A program made the translations under genes and the position numbers. From assembly GCA_030672375.1 (NCBI GenBank), contig DAOVGP010000044.1, positions 1-16,865 on the forward strand: 16,865 nt of DNA, given 5' to 3'. Source of the DNA: Candidatus Aenigmatarchaeota archaeon. GTDB lineage: Archaea; Aenigmatarchaeota; Aenigmatarchaeia; CG10238-14. A model generated the notes under the pieces. That model did not search any database. It was not told the DNA's origin and saw only the letters and a list, made by a program, of their open reading frames with translations. This document shows, piece by piece, positions 1-7,030 of the stretch; the first letter of the stretch is position 1, and each line of letters begins with the position of its first letter.

Positions 1-218
1 AATTACTAGAAGAAAAAACAGAGGAATCTAAGATTGTAATTCAGGCAGATAGACTTGATACATTGTTTCAATTGTATTTTTACAAGAAGAGGAAATCTGG
101 CAAAATAACTCAGTCTGATTTAGAATCATTCTTAGGATATGCTAAAGAAGTTTGCAAAGAAGAATTTTCAAAAGAGTTCTTGAATTTTATCGAAGAAAAA
201 CTTAGAGCAGAAGTCTGA
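1..218 (+). CDS. 3' end of a possible HD-domain protein (partial)
   Basis: An open frame enters from the left edge (first whole codon at 3) and stops at TGA 216-218, giving the last 71 residues. The piece is charged and predicted helical. Near its start it has the string IVIQADRLDTLFQLYF, which resembles the ADRLD/ADKLD segment found after the catalytic core in many HD-superfamily phosphohydrolases. The rest is an amphipathic helical tail (GKITQSDLESFLGYAK onward) without a clear motif. The HD metal ligands themselves would lie outside the window, so the family call is an inference from one short motif. The stop overlaps by 17 nt the end of the small minus-strand ORF at 202-327. Confidence 0.45.
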   Translation, partial: LLEEKTEESKIVIQADRLDTLFQLYFYKKRKSGKITQSDLESFLGYAKEVCKEEFSKEFLNFIEEKLRAEV

Positions 219-327
219 TAATTCTATTAAAATTATGTGCGTTACCGCACTTTAGGCATATTTCTGTCAGAGTTAATCCGTGGGAAAAACTATAACTCAG
301 ATATCCATTACAAGATTTACACAGCAT
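202..327 (-). CDS. Candidate 41-aa zinc-ribbon-like microprotein
   Basis: On the minus strand an ATG at 327 opens 41 codons ending at TAA 204-202. The product begins MLCKSCNGYLSYSF and continues to EICLKCGNAHNF, so two CxxC knuckles (C3/C6 and C24/C27) are separated by 17 residues, as in small zinc ribbons. A GGGGTG stretch lies 8-13 nt upstream of the ATG. A TATA-like TTTATAAA at 360-367 is placed so that transcription would start about 10 nt before the ATG. The gene is convergent with the upstream gene and overlaps its last 17 nt. No specific family is recognised. Such proteins often bind nucleic acid or accompany larger partners, but no function can be assigned. The alternative is a chance ORF in a spacer. 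Confidence 0.45.
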   Translation of the reverse strand: MLCKSCNGYLSYSFSHGLTLTEICLKCGNAHNFNRIIRLLL

Positions 328-359
328 CCCGAACACCCCAAATGAAAATTCATGATTCA

Positions 360-367
360 TTTATAAA
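360..367. promoter_or_regulatory. TATA-like box, self-complementary
   Basis: TTTATAAA is its own reverse complement and so could direct transcription either way. Leftward it sits about 33-40 nt upstream of the microprotein ATG at 327. Rightward it would start transcripts near 390, well ahead of the TatD gene. Assigned by sequence only. Confidence 0.35.
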
Positions 368-493
368 CCAATTTTCATGGAGTAAAGTTGAGATGAAAAA
401 ATAAGAATTGAAACATAGTGTTTTCAACCTTAATTTTAAGAAATCAACAATCTTTCAAAGAAAAAAATATAAGTGGCTTGACGAAAACGTAGT

Positions 494-507
494 GAAAAAT
501 TTAATTA
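494..507 (+). promoter_or_regulatory. Possible TATA box for the TatD-family gene
   Basis: An AT run containing TTTAATTA is centred about 25 nt upstream of the ATG at 528. That is the distance expected for a leaderless archaeal transcript starting at the ATG. It supports the 528 start over the upstream in-frame TTG at 408. Confidence 0.3.
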
Positions 508-527
508 TTGAAATCAAAGAAGATTCT

Positions 528-1280
528 ATGATCGATGTTCACTGCCATTTGACCTATCCTGGATTAGATGAAATAAAAGAGAAAGTTATAGAAGAGGCTA
601 AAGACATCATGGATGTCATCGTGACTTGTGGGTATCCTGAGGATAAAGAAAAAGCCCTACAGATATACGAACAGAATAAAGGTTTTATCTATCTCACCTT
701 AGGTCTACATCCTGTTGATATCATCAAAATGTCTGATAAGCAAATTGAAAACTATAAACAATTCATAATCGATAATAAGGAAAAGATAATCGCTGTAGGC
801 GAAATAGGTTTAGATTATCATTGGATCAAAGAAGAAAACAAGAACAAAAGGATAAAAAAAGTATTCATCGAATTTTTAGAGTTGTCGAAAGAGTTGAAAC
901 TCCCTGTAATTCTGCATCTCAGAAAAGCCGAGCAAGATGGCTTTGAAATCATGACAAGTAATGATATGGATAAGGTTATATTCCACCAATATTCAGGAAA
1001 TCTAACTCTAGCAAAGGAAATCATTCAAGAAGGTTATTACATAGGCTTGGGAACATTATTGATGAGGTCTAAGAATACCAAAAAAATAGCAAAGAAATTT
1101 CCATTGAACAGATTATTTACTGAGACTGATTCACCATTCAATTCCCCCTATCCAGACACACAGAATGTCCCTCAGAACGTCAAATTCACGCTAGAAAAAA
1201 TGAGTGAGTTACGTAATCAACCAATAGAAGAAATAGACAGGGTTATCATGGATAATGCTAAGAAATTTTTTAACATTTAA
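528..1280 (+). CDS. TatD-family metal-dependent hydrolase
   Basis: The 250-residue product is a TatD_DNase-type (PF01026) TIM-barrel hydrolase, a family of metal-dependent nucleases and related amidohydrolases. The metal ligands are all visible: H5 and H7 in IDVHCHL, E92 in GEIGLDYH, H130 in LPVILHLR, H153 in IFHQYSG, and D201 in TETDSPF. Length and start match the family, whose members open with M-[IL]-D-[VST]-H-x-H. The frame is open 40 codons further up to a TTG at 408, but that extension is lysine/asparagine-rich, has no family counterpart, and is not preceded by a convincing ribosome site, so ATG 528 is preferred. The next gene starts 63 nt downstream on the same strand. Exact substrate (DNA, RNA or D-aminoacyl compounds) cannot be read from sequence. 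Confidence 0.88.
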   Translation: MIDVHCHLTYPGLDEIKEKVIEEAKDIMDVIVTCGYPEDKEKALQIYEQNKGFIYLTLGLHPVDIIKMSDKQIENYKQFIIDNKEKIIAVGEIGLDYHWIKEENKNKRIKKVFIEFLELSKELKLPVILHLRKAEQDGFEIMTSNDMDKVIFHQYSGNLTLAKEIIQEGYYIGLGTLLMRSKNTKKIAKKFPLNRLFTETDSPFNSPYPDTQNVPQNVKFTLEKMSELRNQPIEEIDRVIMDNAKKFFNI

Positions 1281-1305
1281 TCTGTTCATCACAACCTTGC
1301 CCCCT

Positions 1306-1316
1306 TGATATATGTA
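1306..1316 (+). promoter_or_regulatory. Possible TATA box for the radical SAM gene
   Basis: A TGATATATG-type run lies about 28-38 nt upstream of the ATG at 1344, and there is no good ribosome binding site in between. This fits a leaderless or very short leader transcript. Sequence inference only. Confidence 0.3.
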
Positions 1317-1343
1317 TAATAATAGAAAGAGAAAAATTCATCG

Positions 1344-2417
1344 ATGGTCAATAGACAAAAATGGTTTAATCTAACAGTTTCTTGTGAACATGAAAAACAT
1401 ACAGTACCAATTTTCAGAGCTTGCGCTGGTTCAAGGACCGTTCCGTTATTCAAAACTTTAATGTCGAGTTATTGTAAGAATGATTGTAAATTTTGTGCAA
1501 TGAGATGTGGAAGAAGAACTGTTAGAAATAGATGGGAACCAATGGAGTTCGCAAAGGTTGCATACAAATTATGGAAAATGAGAAAGATCGAAGGCGTTTT
1601 CTTATCTTCATCAGTAGAGAGAGATCCTGACTTTACAGTAGAAAGACAAATTGAAGCAATTGAGAACTTAAGAAATATGGGATTCACGGAATATGTACAT
1701 ATGAGAGTCATGCCTGGAACTTCCAAAGAATTGATAAAAAGGGCGGCTGAAATTTCTGATAGAATAGGTATAAACATAGAATTACCGAATAAGGGGCATT
1801 ACGAGGATATGAAGTTATATTTGAATTTTGTTCAAGACATCTTGAAAAGACTAAGATGGGCGGCAAAAGAAGTCGAAAGACTTCAAAAAGAAGATAAATG
1901 TAAAGCTGGTTTGAACAGTCAAATCATAGTAGGAGCTTCTGATGAGACTGATAAAGAAATAATAGAAATTAGTGATTGGTTATATCATAAGTTAAAGGCT
2001 CAAAGGGTATACTATTCCCGTTTTACGCCAATTAAAAACACACCTTTAGAAAATAAAAAACCAGAAAATCCTTGGAGAGAATACCGACTTTATCAGACTT
2101 CTTTCCTGTTGAGAGATTATAGTTTTCACTTAAAAGATTTTGTTTTTAATGATAATGATCGATTAGATTTGAGACATGATCCAAAATTCTTAATTGCAGA
2201 AAAAGAAGAACTAATGGTCGATATAAATAGTGAAGGTTTCAAAGAACTGATAAAAATTCCTGGAATTGGCTTAAAAACAGCTCAAAAAATTTTAGAAAGT
2301 AGACCCATTAGAGATATTCGTACTTTGAAATCTTTGGGTGTTATTTTAAAGAGAGCTTCACCTTTCATTGAAGTTAATGGTATCCATCAATCAAAATTAA
2401 CGAGATGGATAAATTGA
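1344..2417 (+). CDS. Radical SAM/HhH protein, putative DNA modification/repair family
   Basis: The 357-residue product belongs to the putative DNA modification/repair radical SAM family (TIGR03916/COG4277). The CxxxCxxC cluster ligands are C44, C48 and C51 in SSYCKNDCKFCAMRC; they bind the 4Fe-4S cluster that cleaves S-adenosylmethionine. Further family-like strings follow: GVFLSSSVERDPDFT, VHMRVMPGTS and INIELPNK. The C-terminus carries a helix-hairpin-helix (LIKIPGIGLKTAQKIL, about residue 300 on), a non-specific DNA-binding unit. In many bacteria this gene sits beside a uracil-DNA-glycosylase-domain gene; here none is adjacent, and an FMN flavin reductase follows after 34 nt. Extra cysteines C14, C27 and C55 surround the cluster. 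The true reaction is not known for the family. Confidence 0.85.
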   Translation: MVNRQKWFNLTVSCEHEKHTVPIFRACAGSRTVPLFKTLMSSYCKNDCKFCAMRCGRRTVRNRWEPMEFAKVAYKLWKMRKIEGVFLSSSVERDPDFTVERQIEAIENLRNMGFTEYVHMRVMPGTSKELIKRAAEISDRIGINIELPNKGHYEDMKLYLNFVQDILKRLRWAAKEVERLQKEDKCKAGLNSQIIVGASDETDKEIIEISDWLYHKLKAQRVYYSRFTPIKNTPLENKKPENPWREYRLYQTSFLLRDYSFHLKDFVFNDNDRLDLRHDPKFLIAEKEELMVDINSEGFKELIKIPGIGLKTAQKILESRPIRDIRTLKSLGVILKRASPFIEVNGIHQSKLTRWIN

Positions 2418-2442
2418 TTAAAGTTAATTACTAATCTTTTTT

Positions 2443-2448
2443 GGTGAT
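2443..2448 (+). promoter_or_regulatory. Ribosome binding site GGTGAT
   Basis: GGTGAT lies 3 nt before the ATG at 2452 and complements an archaeal 16S tail (ATCACC). It fixes this start and argues for read-through from the upstream gene, since a transcript starting at the AT run near 2424-2430 would exclude it. Confidence 0.55.
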
Positions 2449-2451
2449 TCA

Positions 2452-2997
2452 ATGGAAATTCCGATAAATCATTGGTATAAACTATTTTCACCTAGAGTAG
2501 TAATTCTAGTCACGACTATAGATGATGAAGGAAGAATAAACGCAGCTCCCTACTCTTTTTGTGGACCATTGAGCATCAACCCACCAATGCTCTATATATC
2601 GGCCAGATCTTCTCAGGATACATACAAGAACATAAAGAAAACAGGAGACTTTGTCGTTAATGTTGTCAGTGAAGATTTTGCTCAGAAAGCGGTTTCATGT
2701 GAAAAGAAATATCCCTATGGTGTTAACGAATTAGAAAAGGTAGGACTACACTGGGAAGATTCTAAGAAAGTTAAATCACCAAAAGTTACAGAAGCCAAAA
2801 TCCATTTTGAATGCGAGTTCGTTAAAGAAGTGGAAACAGGAGACCATATATTGATAATCGGAGAGATAGTGGCAGTAGATGCCGATGTTGTTAAAGAAAA
2901 TTATAGTCCAGATTTTACTAAATTAAAAACAATTCTACAGTCTAGTGGAGAAGATTTCTTTTTGGTCGGTAAGGAAATTAAATTGAAGAGAGAATAG
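2452..2997 (+). CDS. Flavin reductase-like FMN-binding protein
   Basis: The 181-residue protein fits the flavin reductase-like/DIM6-NTAB split-barrel family (PF01613, COG1853). Visible hallmarks are the opening strand PRVVILVTTIDDEGRINAAPYSF, where the family has its TxGxxNxAPxS flavin-binding strip, then PPMLYISA, followed by DTYKNIKKTGDFVVNVV, which matches the usual T-xx-N-I-xxxGeFvVNxV block. The central C-x-K run (SCEKKYPYGVNELEKVGL) also suits archaeal members. Members bind FMN and use NAD(P)H or pass electrons to iron-sulfur partners. Adjacency to the radical SAM gene, only 34 nt upstream, suggests it could reduce that enzyme's cluster, but this is inference from position alone. Confidence 0.85.
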   Translation: MEIPINHWYKLFSPRVVILVTTIDDEGRINAAPYSFCGPLSINPPMLYISARSSQDTYKNIKKTGDFVVNVVSEDFAQKAVSCEKKYPYGVNELEKVGLHWEDSKKVKSPKVTEAKIHFECEFVKEVETGDHILIIGEIVAVDADVVKENYSPDFTKLKTILQSSGEDFFLVGKEIKLKRE

Positions 2998-3150
2998 AAT
3001 TAAGTCACGATTTTATTCTAATTTAAAATACTATTCTTCATAATATGTGAATTTTCTGAATAAAATATAATTATAATTTTTTACAATTCATAATTTTTCT
3101 TGTGATAATATTAAGTATCAAAATTAACAAAATTTATTTAGGTAAAGTAA

Positions 3151-3354
3151 ATGGTTGTAAAAAGAAGTAGATCTAAAAGATATAAGAAAGTTAGAAAAAA
3201 AACTAAAACCGGGATGAGAACATATTATATGTTGAAAGCTCAATACAAGAAAAAGCCAAAGAAAAGGAAAGCCAAGAAAACTGTTAAGAAGAAAGTAAAG
3301 AGAAAAGTAAAGAGAAAGGTCAAGAAAAAAGTCAAGAGAAAAAAGAGACGATAA
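3151..3354 (+). CDS. Hyperbasic 67-aa Lys/Arg-rich protein
   Basis: The product has 40 Lys/Arg among 67 residues and no acidic residue or cysteine, so it almost certainly binds nucleic acid or the ribosome. It has two parts: a mixed basic N-terminus (MVVKRSRSKRYKKVRKKT to about residue 43, with two tyrosines in MRTYYM) and a tail of five KKKV/KRKV-type tetrads (residues 45-64). The RSRSKR...KT..G.RT pattern is faintly like the start of archaeal ribosomal protein L34e, but the L34e zinc cysteines are absent. A histone-H1-like or nucleoid protein is equally possible. ATG 3151 follows a GGTAAAG stretch, and the gene stands alone between AT-rich spacers. No family is claimed. Confidence 0.7.
   Translation: MVVKRSRSKRYKKVRKKTKTGMRTYYMLKAQYKKKPKKRKAKKTVKKKVKRKVKRKVKKKVKRKKRR
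3283..3342 (+). repeat. Five 12-bp tandem units coding the KKKV/KRKV tail
   Basis: Five imperfect 12-bp units (consensus GTNAAGARAAAA, starting at 3283, 3295, 3307, 3319 and 3331) encode VKKK, VKRK, VKRK, VKKK and VKRK. Third-position changes (GTT, GTA, GTC) between units indicate the repeat is selected as protein rather than newly slipped DNA. Confidence 0.75.
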
Positions 3355-3360
3355 AAAATA

Positions 3361-3386
3361 ATTTTTAATCTTTTTTAGTTTTTTTA
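3361..3386 (+). terminator. Oligo-T terminator region after the hyperbasic gene
   Basis: Three T tracts (3362-3366, 3371-3376, 3379-3385) follow the stop at 3354 without a hairpin, the usual form of archaeal intrinsic termination. It lies in the 75-bp convergent gap before the methylthiotransferase end. Confidence 0.55.
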
Positions 3387-3429
3387 TGTAAGGATGATTA
3401 CACATTTTTATCTAATTTGTTATAGATTA

Positions 3430-4689
3430 TTATTTTTCGAATAAAGATGTATGTGAAACAGAACCTATCGAGACACGTTTAAATTCACTTATTTTCCCCT
3501 CTTTCAATACTACAGATTTATATGCAAAATTACGTCCAATCAAATTCGTCTTTTTCACTTCATTTACTAGTACATCACCTTCCCAACCAATCCATTTTTT
3601 ATTTTGTTTCAATTGGATATCTTTGACGATTTTCATTAAGTTTTTGCTTCTTTTATTGATAGTTTTTACTGGTAACTGTTCCATTTTTACCGCCTCTGTT
3701 CCAGGTCTCGGACTGAATTTTGAAATATTCACAACATCTGGCTTAATTTCTTTTATCAAGTCAACTGTCATTTGAAAATCTTTTTTAGTTTCTTCAGGAA
3801 AGCCAACGATTATATCTGTTGATATCGTTGATAATGGAAATTGTTTTTTGAATTTTTTAATCATCTTTTTGAATTCATTAACTGTATATAATCGATTCAT
3901 TTTTTTCAATATCGTATCAGAACCAGATTGAACTGGTAAATGGAGAAACTTAAAAATTTTTTCTGATTTGTAAGAATCGATGATATCATCGAATATATTT
4001 TTTATACAGTTTGGATTCATCATTCCAACTCTTATGAAAAATTTTCCTTTAATTTTACAAATTCTGTTCAATAGTTCGGATAAATTTGAATTAAAGTCAA
4101 ATCCCCAACAACCACAATCTTGTGAAGTAATCCAAATTTCCCCACAACCTTCCTTCAAACTTTCTTCTATTTCTTTTACGATTAAATCAATAGGATAACT
4201 AAACAATTTTCCTTTCGCAAGCTTCACTTGACAGAAACTACAATTACCAAGACAACCACTGGCTATTTCAACTATATCAACAACAGGATTCTTCCTAACT
4301 CTCGGAAAACAAATCTTCGGTTTTCTTAAATCTTTTAAGAACACTATCTTATGTCCAGGCATAGTTTTTTTTACAACATCAACGATTTTTTCAATCGAAT
4401 CAGGGCCTATTAAAGACGCCTTTGTATTAATTTTCTCTATTACCTTTCTTTCTACCTTTGGCATACATCCTGCTACAATCAACGGCTTTTTCAGTTCTGT
4501 TAATTTTTTAATTCTATATATCATCCTATTGTGAGTGGGAGTCTTAACTATACATGTATTGATGATGTTTACGTCTGAATTCTTGGGCGAATCGACTATA
4601 TTAAAACCACTTTCTTTCAACAAACCCAACATCATCTCTCCATCTGCTTGATTAGCAGAACAACCATAAGTCTCCATGTATAGCTTCAT
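3430..4689 (-). CDS. Archaeal tRNA methylthiotransferase (e-MtaB-like, MiaB family)
   Basis: The 419-residue protein is a methylthiotransferase of the archaeal/eukaryotic MiaB-like branch (TIGR01578). That branch makes 2-methylthio-N6-threonylcarbamoyladenosine at position 37 of ANN-decoding tRNAs. The order is complete: an N-terminal UPF0004 domain with cluster ligands C10 (ETYGCSANQAD), C46 (NTCIVKT) and C75 (AGCMPK); a radical SAM domain with C146, C150 and C153 (SGCLGNCSFCQVKLAKG); the LPVQSGSD and FSPRPGT strings of the family; and a C-terminal TRAM domain for tRNA from about 363. The short TRAM and the ASGC-LGNC spacing fit the archaeal type. It is second in a leftward pair behind the PH-domain protein, with a 21-nt gap holding a strong ribosome site. 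Confidence 0.92.
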   Translation of the reverse strand: MKLYMETYGCSANQADGEMMLGLLKESGFNIVDSPKNSDVNIINTCIVKTPTHNRMIYRIKKLTELKKPLIVAGCMPKVERKVIEKINTKASLIGPDSIEKIVDVVKKTMPGHKIVFLKDLRKPKICFPRVRKNPVVDIVEIASGCLGNCSFCQVKLAKGKLFSYPIDLIVKEIEESLKEGCGEIWITSQDCGCWGFDFNSNLSELLNRICKIKGKFFIRVGMMNPNCIKNIFDDIIDSYKSEKIFKFLHLPVQSGSDTILKKMNRLYTVNEFKKMIKKFKKQFPLSTISTDIIVGFPEETKKDFQMTVDLIKEIKPDVVNISKFSPRPGTEAVKMEQLPVKTINKRSKNLMKIVKDIQLKQNKKWIGWEGDVLVNEVKKTNLIGRNFAYKSVVLKEGKISEFKRVSIGSVSHTSLFEK

Positions 4690-4692
4690 CCT

Positions 4693-4700
4693 ATCTCCTT
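4693..4700 (-). promoter_or_regulatory. Ribosome binding site AAGGAGAT for the methylthiotransferase
   Basis: Read on the minus strand, AAGGAG ends 5 nt before the ATG at 4689. It lies in the 21-nt gap after the PH-domain gene stop, so the two genes are probably cotranscribed. Confidence 0.6.
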
Positions 4701-4710
4701 ACAGCAGAAG

Positions 4711-5148
4711 TTACTTTTTACTTCCTATAAATTTCTCGATCAAATTTAATGCCTTCTCAGGATGTTTTATTCCCTTCAAAACTATGCTATTTTCTCTTCC
4801 AGAAGTACTGGTGACTCGGATGTCGCCAAACTTAAAAATTCTACCTAGGATGCTTTTATTCACCAAGGTGTTAGATATCGATTTGTATGGTATAGCGATT
4901 CTTTTTTTTGTTAAAACTCCCTTGATTTCTACTAGATTCTCTTCTTTTATATGATAATTACTGTAAAAAATAACAGCTTCAGGCTCTAGAAAGAATATTG
5001 AAATAAGTAGAATGAAAACGTACGTAAGAATTGGTGGAAGGATTATTATGGCATCGGTGAAGAGTAGGTAGAGAAGTAATGCGATGCCAATAAGATAATT
5101 TATTATGAAAGATCTTCTAGACGTTCTCAAAAAAAACGGTTCATACAT
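4711..5148 (-). CDS. Two-TM membrane protein with bacterial-type PH domain
   Basis: The 145-residue protein has two adjacent hydrophobic segments (about 14-32 and 34-54) and then a cytoplasmic bPH_2/YdbT-type domain (PF03703, about 56-140). The domain pattern is visible as VEIKGVLTKKRIAIPYKSI, then GRIFKFGDIRVTSTSG and a closing IVLKGIKHPEKALNLIEKF. Members are membrane proteins of unknown function found in bacteria and archaea. It precedes the methylthiotransferase gene by 21 nt in the same direction. A TATA-like ACTTTATTTC at 5180-5171 lies about 27 nt before the ATG, suggesting a leaderless transcript that begins the pair. A link to tRNA modification is not implied by the domain. Confidence 0.8.
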   Translation of the reverse strand: MYEPFFLRTSRRSFIINYLIGIALLLYLLFTDAIIILPPILTYVFILLISIFFLEPEAVIFYSNYHIKEENLVEIKGVLTKKRIAIPYKSISNTLVNKSILGRIFKFGDIRVTSTSGRENSIVLKGIKHPEKALNLIEKFIGSKK

Positions 5149-5232
5149 AAAAATATCTTGTGTTGTAAAGGAAATAAAGTTTACAGTTCAAGACCAAAGA
5201 AAAAATAAATTAGAAAAAGAATAATCTTATAG
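5149..5232. promoter_or_regulatory. Divergent promoter spacer
   Basis: This 84-bp spacer separates two divergent starts. A TATA-like ACTTTATTTC (5180-5171, minus strand) is centred about 27 nt from the start at 5148, and AAAAATAAAT (5201-5210, plus strand) about 27 nt from the start at 5233. Neither gene has a clear ribosome site, so both transcripts look leaderless. Sequence inference only. Confidence 0.45.
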
Positions 5233-5700
5233 ATGAAATTAAGAAAATGGGTTCATATTGTACTTTTTTTGATAATGATAATAGTATTAGTATTTTACAC
5301 AATAGATCGTTTTAACATTGAAACACCTTTGACTACTATTAGCAATGAGTATTGTGGGGATAAGATTTGTCAACCTAATGAAAATCAAAATAATTGTTGT
5401 ATAGATTGTGGATGCTCTTATGGTCAGTGTATTAATAATGAATGTCGAGTCGTTGTCACAGCAACTTCCACAACATTGGACACAACTCAAACAACAGGAA
5501 ATCAATCAGGAGAGTCACCACCTAATGGAGAATCATCATCTCCAGGTGAAACTCAAACAACTGAAACTACAACGACAACATTATATATAGGATGCTCACA
5601 AAACAACTGCGAGGCATGTGTAAATGCTACTGTCTGTTATGGTGCTGGTTGTGTTTGGTGTAAAGTTTCGAGCCGTTGTTTAATAATTTGTAAAGGCTAA
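5233..5700 (+). CDS. Membrane-anchored cysteine-rich surface protein with Thr-rich linker
   Basis: The 155-residue protein has an N-terminal signal-anchor (about 7-24, after KLRKW) and then an extracellular part in three pieces. The first (41-71) holds eight cysteines in a CGDxxCxxxEN...CCxDCGC pattern, a module widespread in archaeal secreted proteins. A Ser/Thr/Gly-rich linker (75-117, ending TTETTTTTL) follows and could be O-glycosylated. The second module (121-153) again holds eight cysteines (GCSQNNCEACVNATVC onward), resembling a PSI-type knot. Even cysteine counts in each module suggest four disulfides apiece. Function is unknown; binding or adhesion at the cell surface is inferred. 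It is convergent with the pilus operon, which ends 31 bp away. Confidence 0.75.
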   Translation: MKLRKWVHIVLFLIMIIVLVFYTIDRFNIETPLTTISNEYCGDKICQPNENQNNCCIDCGCSYGQCINNECRVVVTATSTTLDTTQTTGNQSGESPPNGESSSPGETQTTETTTTTLYIGCSQNNCEACVNATVCYGAGCVWCKVSSRCLIICKG

Positions 5701-5731
5701 TCATACACTAGACAAAGAGAGTTTACATAAT

Positions 5732-6979
5732 TCAACTAGTAACCAAATCAGTAACGTTGTAAACTTGCTGATGTCCATCTTCGTTATCTATTCTGAAATA
5801 AGTATCGGGATCCTGTAAGTCCAATCCTTTAACTTTTTTCGATGTTGGATAATTGGAAGAAAAATATATGTAATCTATATTTGTTTTTTCTTCAACAATC
5901 GAAATCCCAGTGAAGTATAAGTCGAGCTTATTAACAAAACTTTCTAAACCTATTGTGTTATTAGTCTGACTTTTGTATTTGTCTTGCGTGACGAACTTAC
6001 CTTCCAACCTATCTAAATAACTTGGTCCACTCTCACTAGGATGATAATAAGAATTTTCAGTATCATGGATGAAATTATCGATAAACCAAACATATCCACC
6101 ATCCCCGTCCAAAAGAATATTGATATCATTTTGAATGAGACTGAGTGCACTAGAATTGACCAAATATGGAATGGATACAGGAGTTACTATACCCGCCTCA
6201 GATATAACACCCAGTGCATTAGATAGACCTGTAATCTCTGAAGCATTATAAGTTATCAGTATTTTATCGTCAAAGTTACCGGCATCATTAGTAGTAGTTC
6301 CATAAACGTGTGAATTCCCCCCAGACCCTGATAGTAACAATTGAGTATAATTCCCTATGTATGGGCTTTTTCTTATGAGATTACTTCCAAAACCGCTTGT
6401 GTACAACGGATATAAAGGATCCTCTAAGCCTTCTAAACTTACTATACTGTTTACATAAACTAATCGATTTATTTCAGCCACGCCTTGTTTATCACTGATA
6501 CTAATATTCAATTCAGTTTTAACTAGAAGATTGAGGTAATCATAAGGTTTAACCTCAAGTAAATTTATGTTAACATCCATGTCAAATCCCCTCAACATGC
6601 TTAATTCTTTCATTTTATTGATCCAATAAGTGAATGTAGCGTTTTCCATTAGAGGTTCGGACGATCCTTCTAGGGTTCCGTCGAGAATTAATTCAACTAA
6701 AGTTTCATTTGCCTCGTCTAAAGGTTGAGGGGGTTGTCCTCCTTCAGAGACTGAGACATTACTGAACGCAACTGATATAGCCCTCCTAGTTATAATTTTA
6801 AGAGATTTATCAACATCCTTTACCATGCTCTTATACATGTTGTTCATGCTGTTGATTCTCGTCTCGATAAAAATATCTTCTCTCCTATGTGAAACTAAAC
6901 TATTTTGTAAAGCTATCAGCCCCAATATACTCAGAGTTATGAATATCATGATAAAACTGAACATAACACCTTTTCTCAT
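5732..6979 (-). CDS. Large prepilin-like surface protein, last gene of minor-pilin operon
   Basis: The 415-residue protein opens MRKGVMFSFIMIFITLSILG, a class III-like prepilin leader with probable cleavage after RKG, followed by one long hydrophobic helix. The mature helix has neither Glu5 nor the Asp6 seen in the two genes transcribed before it. The rest is an extracellular domain rich in Asn-x-Ser/Thr sequons and without any cysteine; a string VSLEGLEDPLYPLYTSG sits mid-protein. No known domain is recognised. It follows the VWA gene by 51 nt in the same direction and could have its own promoter: CTATAAAG at 7014-7007 lies about 31 nt before the ATG, with AGGT closer in. By analogy with T2SS GspK, a large minor pseudopilin lacking Glu5 may cap the fibre; that is inference. 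Confidence 0.7.
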   Translation of the reverse strand: MRKGVMFSFIMIFITLSILGLIALQNSLVSHRREDIFIETRINSMNNMYKSMVKDVDKSLKIITRRAISVAFSNVSVSEGGQPPQPLDEANETLVELILDGTLEGSSEPLMENATFTYWINKMKELSMLRGFDMDVNINLLEVKPYDYLNLLVKTELNISISDKQGVAEINRLVYVNSIVSLEGLEDPLYPLYTSGFGSNLIRKSPYIGNYTQLLLSGSGGNSHVYGTTTNDAGNFDDKILITYNASEITGLSNALGVISEAGIVTPVSIPYLVNSSALSLIQNDINILLDGDGGYVWFIDNFIHDTENSYYHPSESGPSYLDRLEGKFVTQDKYKSQTNNTIGLESFVNKLDLYFTGISIVEEKTNIDYIYFSSNYPTSKKVKGLDLQDPDTYFRIDNEDGHQQVYNVTDLVTS

Positions 6980-6990
6980 TTTAATACCTA

Positions 6991-7011
6991 AATTTCTTTA
7001 GAATTTCTTTA
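6991..7011. repeat. 10-bp tandem direct repeat between VWA and next gene
   Basis: AATTTCTTTA occurs twice (6991-7000 and 7002-7011) with one base between, inside the 51-bp gap upstream of the 6979 start. The second copy merges with the possible TATA box, so the pair might be an operator. It could also be chance in AT-rich DNA. Confidence 0.5.
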
Positions 7012-7030
7012 TAGAAATAATTTTGACTCT

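Noticed and set aside
219..407. Possible tRNA or other structured RNA in the first spacer
   Set aside because: No cloverleaf or T-loop consensus could be found; the region is better explained by the small CxxC ORF and a TATA-like box.
408..527. In-frame TTG-started 40-codon N-terminal extension of the TatD protein
   Set aside because: The family begins at the MIDVHCH of ATG 528; the extension is low-complexity, lacks a ribosome site and overlaps a likely promoter.
3124..3405. Minus-strand open frame opposite the hyperbasic gene
   Set aside because: A Phe/Leu/Ser-rich mirror of Lys codons with no ribosome site; it also crosses the terminator.
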